A DNA stretch of 64,000 nucleotides, taken from NCBI GenBank assembly GCA_018881555.1, contig JACAXG010000112.1, positions 868,001 to 932,000 on the forward strand, written 5' to 3'. The notes beneath the pieces were generated by a model that ran no database searches, had not been told where the DNA came from, and saw nothing but the letters and a program-made list of their open reading frames with translations. The position numbers were made by a program, and so were the translations under genes. The DNA is from Amblyornis subalaris. Its lineage: Eukaryota > Chordata > Aves > Passeriformes > Ptilonorhynchidae. Positions 13,561 to 26,581 of the stretch are shown piece after piece. How positions within the stretch are numbered: the stretch's first letter is position 1; every line of letters begins with the position of its first letter.

Positions 13561-14221
13561 CTGTTCAGTGAATAGCTTAGTAACTTCCTCTGCCAGTCAT
13601 ACTTCTCATCCTTGCCAGGTTCCCTTCATTAATGGTATTAGAATTTAAATAAATAGCTTAACAATTTTCTTATCTCTCTTTCTCCATTTCTTTCCTCTTC
13701 TCTCAACACCTTCTATTTCCATATCTATTGCTTTCTATTGCTTTCTACTGCTTAATTTTATACCTTTACTGTTCACCTCTATCATCTTTTTCTCCTTTTT
13801 ATAATTTAATGAGTACATGGAAATGAAATACTTCATCTACATTAGGATTTAATTAGAAATTTTATTTTAGAAAAGTGGGAGAATCCATGTTGAACACTGG
13901 CACAAGCACTACTTGCCATGTGTTCTCTTTGGATAGCATATTAGATAGTTTCACACATCCACCATACCATTCTAATTACAAAAGCCTATTACATGATCAT
14001 TTCTGTCCAGTAAGCCTTAGTTCCCACTAATATCACTTGTTAGACACCTGAATCTTCTCCAAATTCTGTTTGTGGTCTGGCACTACTTAACACACATATT
14101 GCCCATTTGCTGCTAAATCTGCCTCTCTCATCTGTTGCCTGTATGAGACAGGAGGATCACACAGGATGCAGCATAAGGAATACTCCCACACAACCAAGCA
14201 ACATCAGAGAAAGACTGATCT

Positions 14222-14264
14222 GACTATCAAGATAGCCAGCTATCAAGACTATCAAGGCTATCCA
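14222..14264. repeat. Short imperfect tandem of GACTATCAAG-like units
   Basis: Four related units, with cores ACTATCAAG, AGCTATCAAG, ACTATCAAGG and GCTATCCAG, occur within 43 bases. It is a small local duplication with no assigned role. Confidence 0.55.
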
Positions 14265-17200
14265 GCATGAAATCACTGAAATTCAGAAAATGTCATGGAA
14301 ACCAAGGAACAGATGATCNATACAAAAATGCACACAGAAAAAAATCACTCACTGATGTTGCTTCCAATGAAACATCATTCTAGCATAGTAAAATACTATC
14401 TTACCATATTCTCTGAACTGTTTATGTTCATTCCATAAGTAAAACAGGTAAATAATATTATCTTAATGATATAACTTATGTTTTGACAGCCAAGTTTTCC
14501 TCTCGTTGTCATCCACATGCAGCCTATGCTCACATGGAACACATACAGGCCAGATTCCAGCAGAGGAATGATAATCTCACAAATTGCATTTTGTTAGAAA
14601 GTCTATTGAAAAAACAATCAAAGAAACACTCAGTCTTCTGTAAGTGTCATATCTCTAGTACCAATAGTGGCTAAAATACTGAAAAAAGGGCTTTTTTTCT
14701 TGTCTTAAGTGGTTACCATCAGTGAACNGTCCAGACAGGATAAGTGATATCTTCATGTTCTGGAACAAATTGAAAACAATTAGTTGCACTGATTTACTTC
14801 AATTAAGAATGAATGAACATATAGCATTTTCTGACAGTTTTGATCAGTCCAACTCCATAAGAAGCTACTGCAAGTTGGTTTAACTCTTCAGTAAATAAAA
14901 GGTCACAGGTGAACCTAACTTTGAAAAACTTCTGTACCCTCTTCCCTCTATTAGGAATGAATTGTTATATAGCTGTGGAAAATTGGTTTTGTTCATTTGT
15001 TCAATTGTTTTCTTCAGCCATGTCTTATAGGTTTCAAGGATATTTCAGTCCTTTTAGTTGAAGTGGGGTTAAAAAAAAGAGATTCTAGTTTAATCTCATG
15101 GTATGGCATCCGGGAAATAAATCCATTTTTGAACTGTGCACATGACTCCATTTTTCTTCCAGGAGTAATTTCTAAATTTTGTGTCTGTCTTTGACTACCA
15201 CCTCGNATGATTTATCAACCTTGCTATTTTTTTCTTCTTTTGTTTTGTGATTCTGTCAGCTGTTGCTGGCCAACCTCAGACCTTACTTGTCTGTGAGTTA
15301 AGGAGGCTGAACTACCTGACAGAACTGAAATGCCTAATTCAAACTTTTCATAATGTTTAATTCAAAATGAGTGAAAAAAAGAAGACTGAAAAGAGAGTTT
15401 AAGCTGGCTTCATCCAAGGGTCCCTTTATAGTCAAAGGGCAGAAAGAGACATTTCTAGGCAATGATGCATTTCATCTTATGGAAAAAGGAGAAAAGATAG
15501 TCGAATGTCCCTTTGCCAGAAAATATCAGTAGTTAATATCCAACATAATTTGAATAACTTGATTTGAAATTCATCAGACTGATCATACTGATTTGTCATA
15601 ATAATTCACCAAAATCATAGAATAAGACATATTTGAACATCCATGGCTTACTAATAAGTCGATTCTGTAATTCATTTTAACTGTATGCTGCTTCTTCAGT
15701 ACTAATTGAAACATGGTCTTCTATAATGAGTTATGAACTACGTCTTTCTTTTTCTTCTGATCTGAGAGAAAACACTTACTTTTCTCATTTTAAAATAAAG
15801 TTAAAATATATTCTAAATCAAGATGGCAAGCACTTATTAACTATTCTCCTGTAACTCATGAACACATAGCAGATACACCATTTTATTTTTCCCCTATTGT
15901 GGTTTATAAGAAGTGAAAAGAAGGTACAAATTCCTTCCAAAATAAAAAGATTTTGTGTCTGTTCTTCACTGACATGTCTGTTGGGGGCATTAATAATAAT
16001 TTCATAAAATTTATCTACTTAGGAAGGAATGATGCATAAATTAAATCACTGTGGTTTCTTTGACTTAAGGAGAAAAAGCATTTGTAAAGTCTGAGAATTG
16101 TCATGCAAAAAAAAATACATAAAGTAACATTATGTAAGAGGGAAATACATAGCAGGGTGAAAAAATTACCAAAATTTTAATTTTCACTAGAATAAAAGTG
16201 TNTGAACCTAGAATAGGCAAAGTTAAATTTGCATTATATTTTTTTTTTTAAGTTCATTAAACATTATTATGCAAACTTAAGGCAAGTCAAATACAGAAAA
16301 GTCAGTCTTTCAAAGCTGAAGACCAGCATGGATCATGGTACGAAAATTTACAGAAATTAGACCATAAAGTTTGGAGCAAAGACTTTGACTAAGAATTCTA
16401 AAATAAGGGAGGGTGGGAAATTGAAGAGGAAATGGAGTTCCCTTCTGTTTTCCAAAAGCAATGTTTTCTTAAATCTGTGCAATGTCCCTTGAAATAGAAC
16501 ATATATGTTTATTTCCATCCTTCAAAATAATACTGGCAGGACTTCAGGCACACGGNTTTTTTTCCCCGTAAAAGCAGTGTTTCTCAGTATAAATAGAATC
16601 CAATTTTTTTCCTCTTTTTTTTTTTTTTTCAGTTGTTTGTATATTCCCATATGTACTATTTGCAGGAATTTATACTCAGGCTTAAGAGAAATGACAGTCT
16701 GTTATGATCCATGTGAACATATAGCTCAGTATGACATTCAGAAAGCCCCAAGGGGAAAAAAAAACAAACAAAACTAAATTATTTTCATATTAAAAATAAA
16801 AATAGCTTCAGAAACAGAATGTCACTTATATTTGATTATCTCATCCTCTAAACTAAAATGAAATCAAATTTTGTGTTAGATTTTCTGATGGAAATGTTTC
16901 TGTGGATATAATTGTAATCTAAATAGTAGGACTCACAATAGCTCTCCTAAAAATCTAGCCACATTCACTGCAGAAGCTTAGTTGAAGATAGTTCACTGCC
17001 TTACCTAATAGTGCTAAAATTTTATACCTCGGTCATGTCTTTCAGAAATCTTTCAGGGTCTAAATATGTGAATAGATACATGTTGATATGACTATATTAT
17101 GTATTATATTGACATCTTACATATTATTATTTACCTTTAAAGTCACTTTTAACCCAAACCATTCTATGATATGGATCTATGATATACAATTATATGTCAT

Positions 17201-20200
17201 GAATATTAAATATGTATTTTTTCTTTATTTTGGTTTATGTTTTTTAAATGAAACTATTAATTTTCTTATTGCTTACAAAACTGTGGCTATAAGAACTCTT
17301 AAACCCTTTCAAAGTGCTTTGTATGTTTCAAAATTGAAACTCATTTATTTGCATTCTTATTGCAACATTCAAGAGTGTCTTTGAAAAGGCAAGCTATTAT
17401 AACTGCAGAAGTCTTGAATTAGTTAATCCTGGTGCTAGAAGAAAACCGAAGCCAAAAATTTCCTCTCTCAAATTTTCAGGCCAGCTTTATTCTTTAAAAT
17501 GAAATCTTCCATGAACAAGCACTGTCATCTGTCACACCATAAGCACATCTCCTTTGACATTCAAAGCTTATTTAAAAGGACTGTCTTTCAAATGTCTCCC
17601 ACCCGTACACCACACTTCTTTTGTTGCAGGCATTTCAAAAAACACTTGAAAAGATGGAGGAGGAAGCAAAATGAAGTTGCAACATATGAAGTGCAAGTAT
17701 TGCACGCATGCATAACCATCTGTAGGCCAAGCTTTGAAGTCCCTGTTTGGCAAAACTGAAGCTTCTTATCCTTATTTCCTCAAATACTCGGGAGAAAAAC
17801 CACTTCTTTTAAGCCATTCCTGGCAGCAAAAACATTTAGTCCAAAACAACCACACAGCAAGTGATTTAACATGTGCCAGGAAGAATTTGAAAAGGGGAAA
17901 GCATGATTTTAACAGATACTTTGCAGTGGGGAAGCACTTGTGAAATTATTGAAGCACTCATTTTTTCAAATATATTTTTAGCTTGGAAATCCCACTTTAT
18001 CATGAAGGTAGATATATTTTTGTAGTACAGNACCTTTTATACAGTTTTGGCAGCACAAGGACAGCAGCATCAACATGAATTAAATTACCTATTTAAAGTT
18101 ATCACGACTCCTTAAAAATTAATATCTGCCTCNCAGTATTTTGGGCGTTTTGATCTTGTTTTGTTTTCTTTTGCTTTATTTCCTTTTGTTTTTGAGATAA
18201 TTAATAGACTAGTAATATTAGTAGATCAGGAAAAATACGGTACCTTAAATGAAACATTTCATTATTGGCAAATAAAAAATGAAATCAACTACCCTATGCA
18301 CACACATAAATGAAGCTTCTTTCCTGCTTGTTCTCCTCACTGAAGGAATGCTGTTTGCTTTTTTTCCCCTACTGCGTTTCCCTAAATCTGTGTTGCACCA
18401 GGAAAAATCAAGCATGTCTACATTCTGAGTGATTGCCAGTGAGAGACTGACCAAAGCCTGTTCAGATCAGGGAACATTTTCCATTGAGTTCAGCTGTCAG
18501 ATGAGAAAGAGAAATATACTTGGAGCATGTGTCTCTCTATATGTATGAAGCTATGTGCTGAAAACTAGTCAAACAAAAGAGTAAGTTATATCAAATATAT
18601 ACTGAGGCNTGTAGAACTCTTCCTCTGTAAAATATACACCTTCTGCTATGGTCACTTTACCAAAGTGATGAAGTTACATGAAGGGGATGTACATTAGAGG
18701 CCTTCTGTAAGAAATGGTAATGCAAAGTACTGCAAATAAAAGTGATTTCCTTGTAAATTTATATAAGGTTTAGTAACCAGAAACTTAGGACAAAGGCAAA
18801 AAAGGTAAACTTTGTTAGTCCTTCATTCCATTTTTCCTTTTCACTCTTGATCTTTTCTGATGATTTCATTTCTGTCCTATTATTTGAAAGTGACTGTCCA
18901 CATCTCAAATTCAACCAATATTTCATGGATAGAAATGCATGTCTGCCACTAAAACTTTCACAGCAATAAAATTAGGATCCTTACCCCATAACAAACTTTG
19001 CAAAAGTGCATAAGAACTGTATTAAATTAATTCATTTTCTGAAGAAACCCTTGCTTTATAAGAAAATGAGACACTCCCTAACTTTTTGGTGCTTTAGGCC
19101 ATAGTTTATAAGTTCAGTACAAATATTTTTGCTCTGAACATCCAGAATTGTACATGACTGGTCTCTTTGATCTTCAGTGAATCATGCATTTACACCTCAC
19201 ATGAACTTCTGGGAAACAGAACATTTTAAATTTTGCAAATTAAATGCTGTTCATTTATTATGTTCCTTTTTTCCTCATGATGGGATTTATTCAGAACAAA
19301 GAATGAACTTTAAGGGTCTGTCTTGATGGAAAACAACCAACATTGAAACACAGCTGTTTGGAATCAACACGGTGGGGGAAAAATTTTTATGAACACTTTT
19401 TTGTCTTACCTAACACTGAAGCCCATATTTAAATTAGATAAATAAAATAGATGTAGGACAAATGGGATATGTCAAGGTAAGAAGTGCAAAAAAAGGGATT
19501 AAGTGGAACACAAAGATATTAAAATAGATATAATTTAATGTGTTCTAGTTCATACTGTAACCAGAAATCCAGTGCAAAGTTTGTATCATTTGTATAGGAC
19601 TAGAAACTCTNCTTTCCTCACCATTGCTTCTAGAACATAAAGCAGTCTTACTATATTTTCTTCATTATTCCTCTGTTTTCTGTATGAGAAATTCCTAGGT
19701 GTAAAAAAATATGTTGAATAGCATCTGCTAGATTAATTTTGTTGTTAATTTAGAATTGGAATGTTTTACTGACATGAGCAGGTTTAAAAGGCTTCAGAAG
19801 ATAGACTAAGAACTACCAGGGAGCTTCTGCCTCCCACTATTTGTCTTTCCACCATATATTCTCTTTAGTTCTGGCCTTATCACAAGTTTCATCACATTTC
19901 AACTGCTTTTGATGAATTAGATCTACATGTTCAAANGGAAGCATTCATCCAGAATACATTCATTTACACAGGAGCAAATAAAATACCATTCCTGTAGCTC
20001 TAAAAGTATATTCTTGCTCCTTTTTAACATTCTTATTTCATTTTCTTCCTCAGTTAAAAATTTAGGTAAGTGGAAAAAGGTCAATAAAGGAAGAAACAAA
20101 TGAAATAAATGCCTTGACTGTGAAAAACTGGACTTCAATCTAGGTGATATTATTTGGGTTTTTTAACTGTTTTATTTTGTCACATTATTATAATGAGTTT

Positions 20201-20417
20201 TGCCTTTTAAATGAGGCATAAAAACTATCAAAATAGGTGTAAATTTGGTAAGAAAAATCAGGGTCATTTCCATGCTCCACCAATAATCCCCAGTGAAATA
20301 TTCTGGGTGTAATGGTTTTATTATCAACTCTGTCCAATGTCCCTGACATAATTAAATGTCAGCCTCACAACTAAATGTAGATCTTGCACCAAGAAAATGC
20401 AAAGTTTTAATATAATG

Positions 20418-20435
20418 TAAAAAAAAAAAAAAAAG
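20418..20435. repeat. Poly(A) homopolymer
   Basis: An uninterrupted run of about 16 adenines is followed by GAAAC. No retrocopy or LINE 3' end precedes it on the plus strand that I can identify, so it is treated as simple sequence. Confidence 0.8.
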
Positions 20436-23400
20436 AAACTACCACAAAAAAGTACTACACACAAAAAAATATTATTATTGCATCTTCTTGAGGAATTAGT
20501 CTGGTACAAGTCACAAAATTATGAATGCCAAATGGTTTCATGACTGTTTCACATATGTTGCNTATAATGATATACTCATTAATTCCCCCCGTTTTGCTGT
20601 CACTCTAAAATTACTTTCACATCTGTTTTTGACAAATGGAACTGTGCTTTTACATTAGGCAGATGAAACTAGAGTCAGATCCCCCAAAAAAATTTAAGCA
20701 CAACATAGGCTTATTGCATAGCTGATGGATTCAGTATCTACTAACTAGGTACAATTGGCAGAAGACTGAGTAGAAGGTAAATGTGTAATCACACTTAACT
20801 AGATTAAACCTTCTTACAAAGTCCATTTTCCATAAGTTATTTCTTCTCAAATGTGTGGTTAAGGAGNGAAGTTTATTTAGACTGATAGAGTTAACTTTTC
20901 TGTTTTATTTGTTCAAATGTTTTGGATGAAGTGGGAAAACCCTTCAGTTCCAAGAATCAGTCACTAAAAACACTGTAATGACTTCAATTATCTCAACTAG
21001 ACATGAGGTTTCTTCTGTTTTANGCTTCTTTTGCTTTAATTTTGCTTTGATTTTTTTTTTTATTTTGTTTTGTCAAATTGATTTTGAAGTGAACTACATG
21101 TTGAACTAGATGTCTTTCTGGCTACAGTTGTTAAATAGGAAAAAATCCTAAATAAGAATTTAATTAAATATAATTAAATAGGAAAGTTGTGTGGGTTGAC
21201 CTTAAAACTGTTCCTTAAGAGCAGCCCAATGCAGACATGCTCTTATAAGAAGCAATTTAAACAGCAGGTTACATGGGTCTAGCTGAACAGTTTTTATTAG
21301 CCCAGTCAAAATGGCACTAAGCCTTAGGGTCTAAGTTATCTGGAAAACACAACTTCACTTACAATAAAGTTTTAAATTGTTACAGAGGCACATGCAGACT
21401 CATACACACATAATCTCTCTTATCATCCTCATCTTTTCTTCANTGTAAACTCATCTCTTCATCTCCCACTAGGTCTTAGAAATCAATATCCACTAAGAAG
21501 GAAGTGGAGAGTATGGGTTTGAAAGGGTCATCAGGACCCTGGNTCCTTCACAGGGGAAACTATAACTTTAACAGGGGTGTGCATTCCTCCTCATTTTAAA
21601 GTCTAATTTTACATATTTTCTGAAATTTTCTAAACTTTGTTCTTTCTTCACTGGTCTTCATTTCCATATAACATCCATATTTATAACCCCTAAAAAAAGT
21701 TTGCCTTGCTCCCCATGTTTTATCCCTTTAATTACTAATAATTGATCATTGCTGAGTTGTTCACAGACATGGAGCCTCTGTCATCATCACATCTGAACAC
21801 ATTCAGGGCCTTTCTTATCATGCTGTTGGTTCTCTATACTGAGTTTTATTCTAGGCTCACAGTTTATTCTACATGTACTTACTTGGGTTTAGCATTTACT
21901 ATCTATCAAAAATTTAGAAGAATAGGTGAGATACCATAATTTTGTACAGAAATAAACTAAATCTAAAACAAATTAAGTAATAATCACCAGGAGAATTTTC
22001 AACTGCTGTTACAGCTAAGTCAGATAAGTAAAGCCCCAGAAAGGTCAAGACAAGTGTAGATGCAGGAGTTCTACAAACTCACCGTCCTGAGGCCTTGGAG
22101 ATTTTAGACAAAGCCTTTGGTTTTATAGTGGCAATGTTTGCTCAGCTACAGGGCTACACAAATAAATATTAAGTCTGGTAGTGTCCAAAATTCATATTTC
22201 ATACTTAGTGTGTTTAGAATAGGGTAGAATATAATAGATTTTCTTTGCCATTCTAAGAATTATCTGGATGCTTTAGCCAATATACATTTAATGTACAGAA
22301 ATATTATTCAGTGAATGTAAATTACAGTTTCTAGCAAATGCAAAAACCTTTTGCCCGTAGAATCATTCTGTCAGTTNTTGATCTAGTCAAGTCTTACATT
22401 TTCAATGGACAAAAGAAAGAAAGGAGAATAGAAACTGCTATGATTGCCTATATCTGTTTGATTTTTGTTTTATTCTGGGCAGGTGTATCTTGCTGCTGAG
22501 AAGAAAATGAATTTAGGCAAGTGCTTTATCTCCTAATTACTGTTTAATAAGGAAGCAGAATCTCACAGATGGAAATACATTTTTTGTCTTTCTTTGTGAC
22601 AGAAAGGACATCAGAAAATGTCTTCAGGACAAGCGTAAAATGCNTAAGTGTTGTTTCTAAGTATCTGCTAAAGGAGCAGATTATGCTCTTCTGTCATTGT
22701 TCCTCCAAAACTTCTTGTGCGGTTTACACCAAGTAACTTCTCACACTGTGCATATGATTTGTTTGAGACCTACATGTGCAAGAAGAGCAGGTGCATGGCC
22801 CACGGGTCTGGAACCCAGGTTCCTAAAAGTTTGTCATTGCAACGCTTAGCATTATGTTGCCTACATCCTCTTGGCGCTTTTCCCAAATTCCTCGCAGTGC
22901 ATGGAAAATAGAGGCAGGTAAAAGATTGTCTTAATACTTTCACTCAGAGAGAGAAATGTAATCTTTGGCTCAGTTTTATCACCCCTGAGCTGGCCTTAAT
23001 CTTTATGATGCAAGACCTGCAGAACTCTCTTTCATTTAATCTATGTTCTTTGTCAGTAGGTTTACTACAGTTAATAAGACTATAATTGTGACTAGGACAG
23101 TCTATTAGGTATGTAATGGGTGGCATCATTTAGGGTAGCATCACTAAGAATTCATGAGAGAATGACAAATTTACATTCAGATTTTGATTTCAGATAATAT
23201 TTCCCATTGTACTCATTAGCAAAAAATCCCAAAAACCAAACACACTGGTGATCTACCCTGTAATTTGANGGAAACAAAGAGATATATTAGGAAACAATAC
23301 ATTAAATATAATTAAAACATGAAAAAAACCCTCCTATCAATCAGAAAAGTTTTTTTCTTTGTGATTTATGAGTCCTCTTAATACTCTCTATTAAAAGAAA

Positions 23401-23495
23401 ATATTTCCTTAAATGATCTGTGAAAAGCTTTCATGAAATTTTATGAGATAATTCTTTATAAGACTGAAAATAAAGAAACCACGTGCTACATGTAG

Positions 23496-23500
23496 AAGGC
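23496..23500. repeat. Left target-site duplication AAGGC
   Basis: It is identical to 24212-24216 and directly flanks the TG...CA-bounded LTR, defining the original integration site. Confidence 0.9.
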
Positions 23501-24211
23501 TGTCCTGGGTTAGTTAAATATTCTATTACCACCCACAAAAGCTGGATAAATTTCATAATTACACACCTGGGACTCCTTATCTCAACTGAGATAAGCACTC
23601 CAACCGACAGGAAGTACTACCCACCCTGGTTATCTGATCTCAGGTAATGGCCCATTAGCACCACCCAGCCTGACTACTTAGCCTGAACCCTTCCGGAACA
23701 TTTTGAAGGACCCTAGGACTCCTCCAAGCTCATTACCGAAACAATCAATAGAACACTGGGAAGATCCTCTTCCATTGTGAAAGTCCTTGCCCCTGGGGGA
23801 GGTGCCAGCCAAGAAGCACAGCATAAAACAAGGGTTTTTGGATGGGAGAAGATACCCTCGATTCGACGGGACTCCGCTCTTGGGACTCCGCTCTCCACGG
23901 GATTCTCGACTCGGCTCGACGTGACTGGACTCCGCTCCCCGGAATTGGACTCAGCTACTCCACTCCACTACGGGGACTGGGCTACCAGGGCTTCCTACAG
24001 GACCAGTGCCTAACTGGACTGCACAGCTACCACCCTGGTCAACAGGGTGTCAGGTTGTACCGTGACTCTGTCGGTTTGTTTAAGCCCGTGTTTCTGTATT
24101 ACTGCATTTATTTTAACCTTTTTTATTAAAATTGTAATTTTGACCTAAAATCTCTCGAGGTATTCTGTGTGGGGTTAATTTCCCCTGCTGGTTTACAGCC
24201 AAACCAGCACA
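23501..24211 (+). mobile_element. Solo LTR of an endogenous retrovirus, 5-bp target duplication (ERVL-like)
   Basis: The element begins TGTCCTGGGTT and ends AACCAGCACA, an imperfect terminal inverted repeat with the canonical TG...CA ends. The five bases before it (AAGGC, 23496-23500) are repeated exactly after it (24212-24216), which fixes both ends. A 5-bp duplication is typical of ERVL-class integration in birds, while ERVK gives 6. A TATA-like CATAAAAC lies near 23821 and an ATTAAA polyadenylation signal at 24125-24130, so transcription would run on the plus strand. The centre (about 23865-23970) is a GC-rich cluster of repeated GGACTCCGCTC-like motifs. There is no internal gag, pol or env sequence, so this is a 711-bp solo LTR left by recombination between two LTRs. 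The 60-95-codon open frames inside it are artefacts. Confidence 0.92.
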
Positions 24212-24216
24212 AAGGC
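24212..24216. repeat. Right target-site duplication AAGGC
   Basis: It is identical to 23496-23500 and is the downstream copy produced on integration of the 711-bp LTR element. Confidence 0.9.
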
Positions 24217-24506
24217 CTAAAGAAACCCAAAACTCAAATATATATACACAAAACTGCAAATTCATTTCATTGATATTTTCATGTGTAGCTTGATGCAAAG
24301 CCAATTGAAATTTGGGCTTGTTTTCCATTGACTACAGTGAGCCTCAAAGTGTGGTTCTTAGTAAATTCTTTGTATTTGGGCCCAAATGCATGAAATTACG
24401 CATTGCTTAAGTGTTTTCAAAGTGAAGTCCAACGTTTTATAGCAGCTACTCTGTAGTTCATAATGTGAAAGTCTGAGATTTGTATTAACGCTGATTCAAA
24501 TCAGAA

Positions 24507-24531
24507 ATTATATTTCCTATGGAAATATAAT
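24507..24531. repeat. Inverted repeat, 11-bp arms with 3-base loop
   Basis: ATTATATTTCC at 24507-24517 is followed by TAT and then its exact reverse complement GGAAATATAAT at 24521-24531. It forms a compact perfect hairpin. No flanking duplication or element is seen. Confidence 0.9.
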
Positions 24532-25466
24532 CTGTGGCTTTCTCTCCGTTTTATTGCACATTGTGTAAACTTGTCTTGGCTGAAGTTTGTTACCGGGAGT
24601 AGAGGAGGAAAGTATCAGCATTATTGCTAAAAAAAATCTGCAGTTCATTTAAAGATTCTTGTCTTCTATCCAAATATACATTGAGATTAAAGTATCTCTC
24701 CTATAAAAATAGCTTTATAGTTATGATAACTCNAATATTCCCAGACAATTCTGTGCTATGTATTCTTATAGAAAAAAAATTGTTTGTGGTAGAAAAGAGA
24801 TATGAATCATCTGGATTTGGTTTATAATGGTGGGATAGTAAGTTATACTAACAATGAGAATGTTTTTAATTTAGCTGAATCTAAACTGTTTATTCTTCCA
24901 CTAGATGTCTTGAATTACTGAATAATCATTTCAATGTTTCAAATTTTTTATAAGTCAAATACAGTAGTAAAAGGCTAACTATTTTTTCAGTGCTTTGAAC
25001 TTAAAACATTTTAAAAAATATAACTTGCATGTTAAAGTTAAGTCTCTATTCAATATTTTGCCATTTTTGTGACAAAAATAATCAAAAGCCATCCTAATTA
25101 AATAAATAAAACTAACAGTAAAGTGACCTTACAGTTACAAGATGCTTATTAGTAAAGGTGAGAATCAAGATATCTAAGTCCCATTTATGCTTTACTGTTA
25201 AAATATGCTGCTTCATAAGAAGAGAAAGGAAACAGAGAATCAACAGCCAAGTCCTGTTTTCATGAAAAACTTACTTTATAAAAAAAATCCATAGATGAAA
25301 TATTTTCACAAATAGCAATGCATGCCGTACTGACTACCTAGGGAGTGTCAGACTGAATCCCAACTCATTTCTTTTTCAGCCTTCTTGATTCTCATAATGG
25401 TAAAACACTGGATGACAGGAAAAGAAGTAGAAAATATTCATCCCTTTTTTTTTTCCTTAAACATCT

Positions 25467-25862
25467 TTATAGGCCACAGCTGCAGTTGATGGTTATGATG
25501 GATATAATAAGTGCTGCCCATTCCACTATCTGTTCTGTATAACCTTCAAAAGAGTTGTTATAGAATGGTTCCATGATATAGGCATAGCAATGATGGTCAG
25601 TCGTGGAGTCATGGAGGTGTCAGTCCCTGCCATGGTGGTGTCTGTTTTTTCCTTCAATGGGTAAGGGCTCAGGAATGTCTTTAAGAGAATGAACAACNGT
25701 ATTTGCTACTGCTGAGGCCAGCAGTTCTTCCCCATAGCACAGGAAATGGGTGGGTTGACCTGTTTTCTTCTGGTTACATTTCCTGTAGGTTTTGCTCTTA
25801 TAAATTAGTGTAAACCACCTCCACAGGAATCTGGAAAGAAACCAAATTGTTATGGGAGACAA
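25467..25862 (-). other. Unidentified protein-like open stretch broken by one stop; possible gene relic or chance
   Basis: Reading the minus strand, an 80-codon frame ends in TGA (25620-25622). The same frame then stays open for a further 50 codons to a TAA at 25467-25469. The first part contains VVHSLKDIPEPLP. The second part has an N-glycosylation sequon (NNS), then a hydrophobic run WAALIISIITI followed by a Cys-rich NCSC, which reads like a short membrane segment. About 10 bases beyond the second stop the minus strand carries a run of about 11 adenines, which could be a remnant tail or simple sequence. The region is less AT-rich than its neighbours. I do not recognise the family, there is no second line of evidence, and 50 further open codons are not improbable by chance. 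Treat as an unexplained candidate only. Confidence 0.2.
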
Positions 25863-26562
25863 CAGATGGCAGAGACAGTGGAGGGGAAGGTGTTAGCANG
25901 TCAAAAATATAAAAGTGAGGAACAACAGGTATGCACTGAGCAGAGAACCCTTTANGAGCCTAATGGTGTTCTAACTAGAGATGTGACCAAAAAACCTCAA
26001 GTCTCACAGTTAGCAGGATGCCCTTCTTTAATTTCTTCTTCCTGATGGAACATGGTGGTTGTATAGGATTAGAACAAGGTTCGTGAAAAATTAATCGAAA
26101 CAACATTGATTAAAACTGCAAAGTGTCTTTCCACCCCCACTCCCATTTTCTATCAGAATACAAAATGAAATACGATTTTTCTGAAATAAAGAACACTTAA
26201 ATCAGCTGAGTCAGAGAAATTTGAAAGCAAATATTTTGTTGCACAAGTAGGGATTCTTCAACTATCAATTAAATTCTTGATTGTAACACGATATGGTCTT
26301 CTTTTGGAAGCCTTCTTCCCATTTTCAAGCTTTGTTCCCTAGTTGTCATTACCAAGGAGTCTTCCTGTCTTTATCTACATTGACGGCTCCCTAATTTTCA
26401 TGCCTTGTATACCCATCCCTCTTAACACTCCAGGATATGCTACCAAGAGAGTTATCCTTAGTTACTCCAAAAAAAAAAGAGAACAACCTTTTATTTTGCC
26501 TGACTTAGTCACAACTCAAAGGCAAGATAAGCAGGTGGTTTTCACTTCTGGTTCCCAAACTT

Positions 26563-26581
26563 ATTAAAAAAAAAAAAAAAA
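26563..26581. repeat. Poly(A) homopolymer
   Basis: A run of about 18 adenines is followed by GAAAAAGG. No retrocopy upstream was recognised, so it is listed as a simple repeat. Confidence 0.8.

Larger units (their letters stand above)
13561..23495. other. Gene-free AT-rich unique sequence
   Basis: No gene supported. The stretch contains short homopolymers (T run near 16616-16630, A run near 20419-20434), a small CTATCAAG-type internal repeat at about 14222-14264, and single N characters. The part from about 17470 to 18140 is less AT-rich and open for 60-86 codons in three frames. It has no recognisable domain and could be conserved non-coding DNA or chance. Confidence 0.6.

Noticed and set aside
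25620..25700. VVHSLKDIPEPLP resembles the VVHSLKDLPT motif of porphobilinogen deaminase
   Set aside because: The flanking residues do not resemble that enzyme on either side, so the short match is treated as coincidence.
26563..26581. Poly(A) run as the tail of a processed pseudogene
   Set aside because: The preceding 74-codon plus frame (26343-26567) has no recognisable parent and no target duplication was found.
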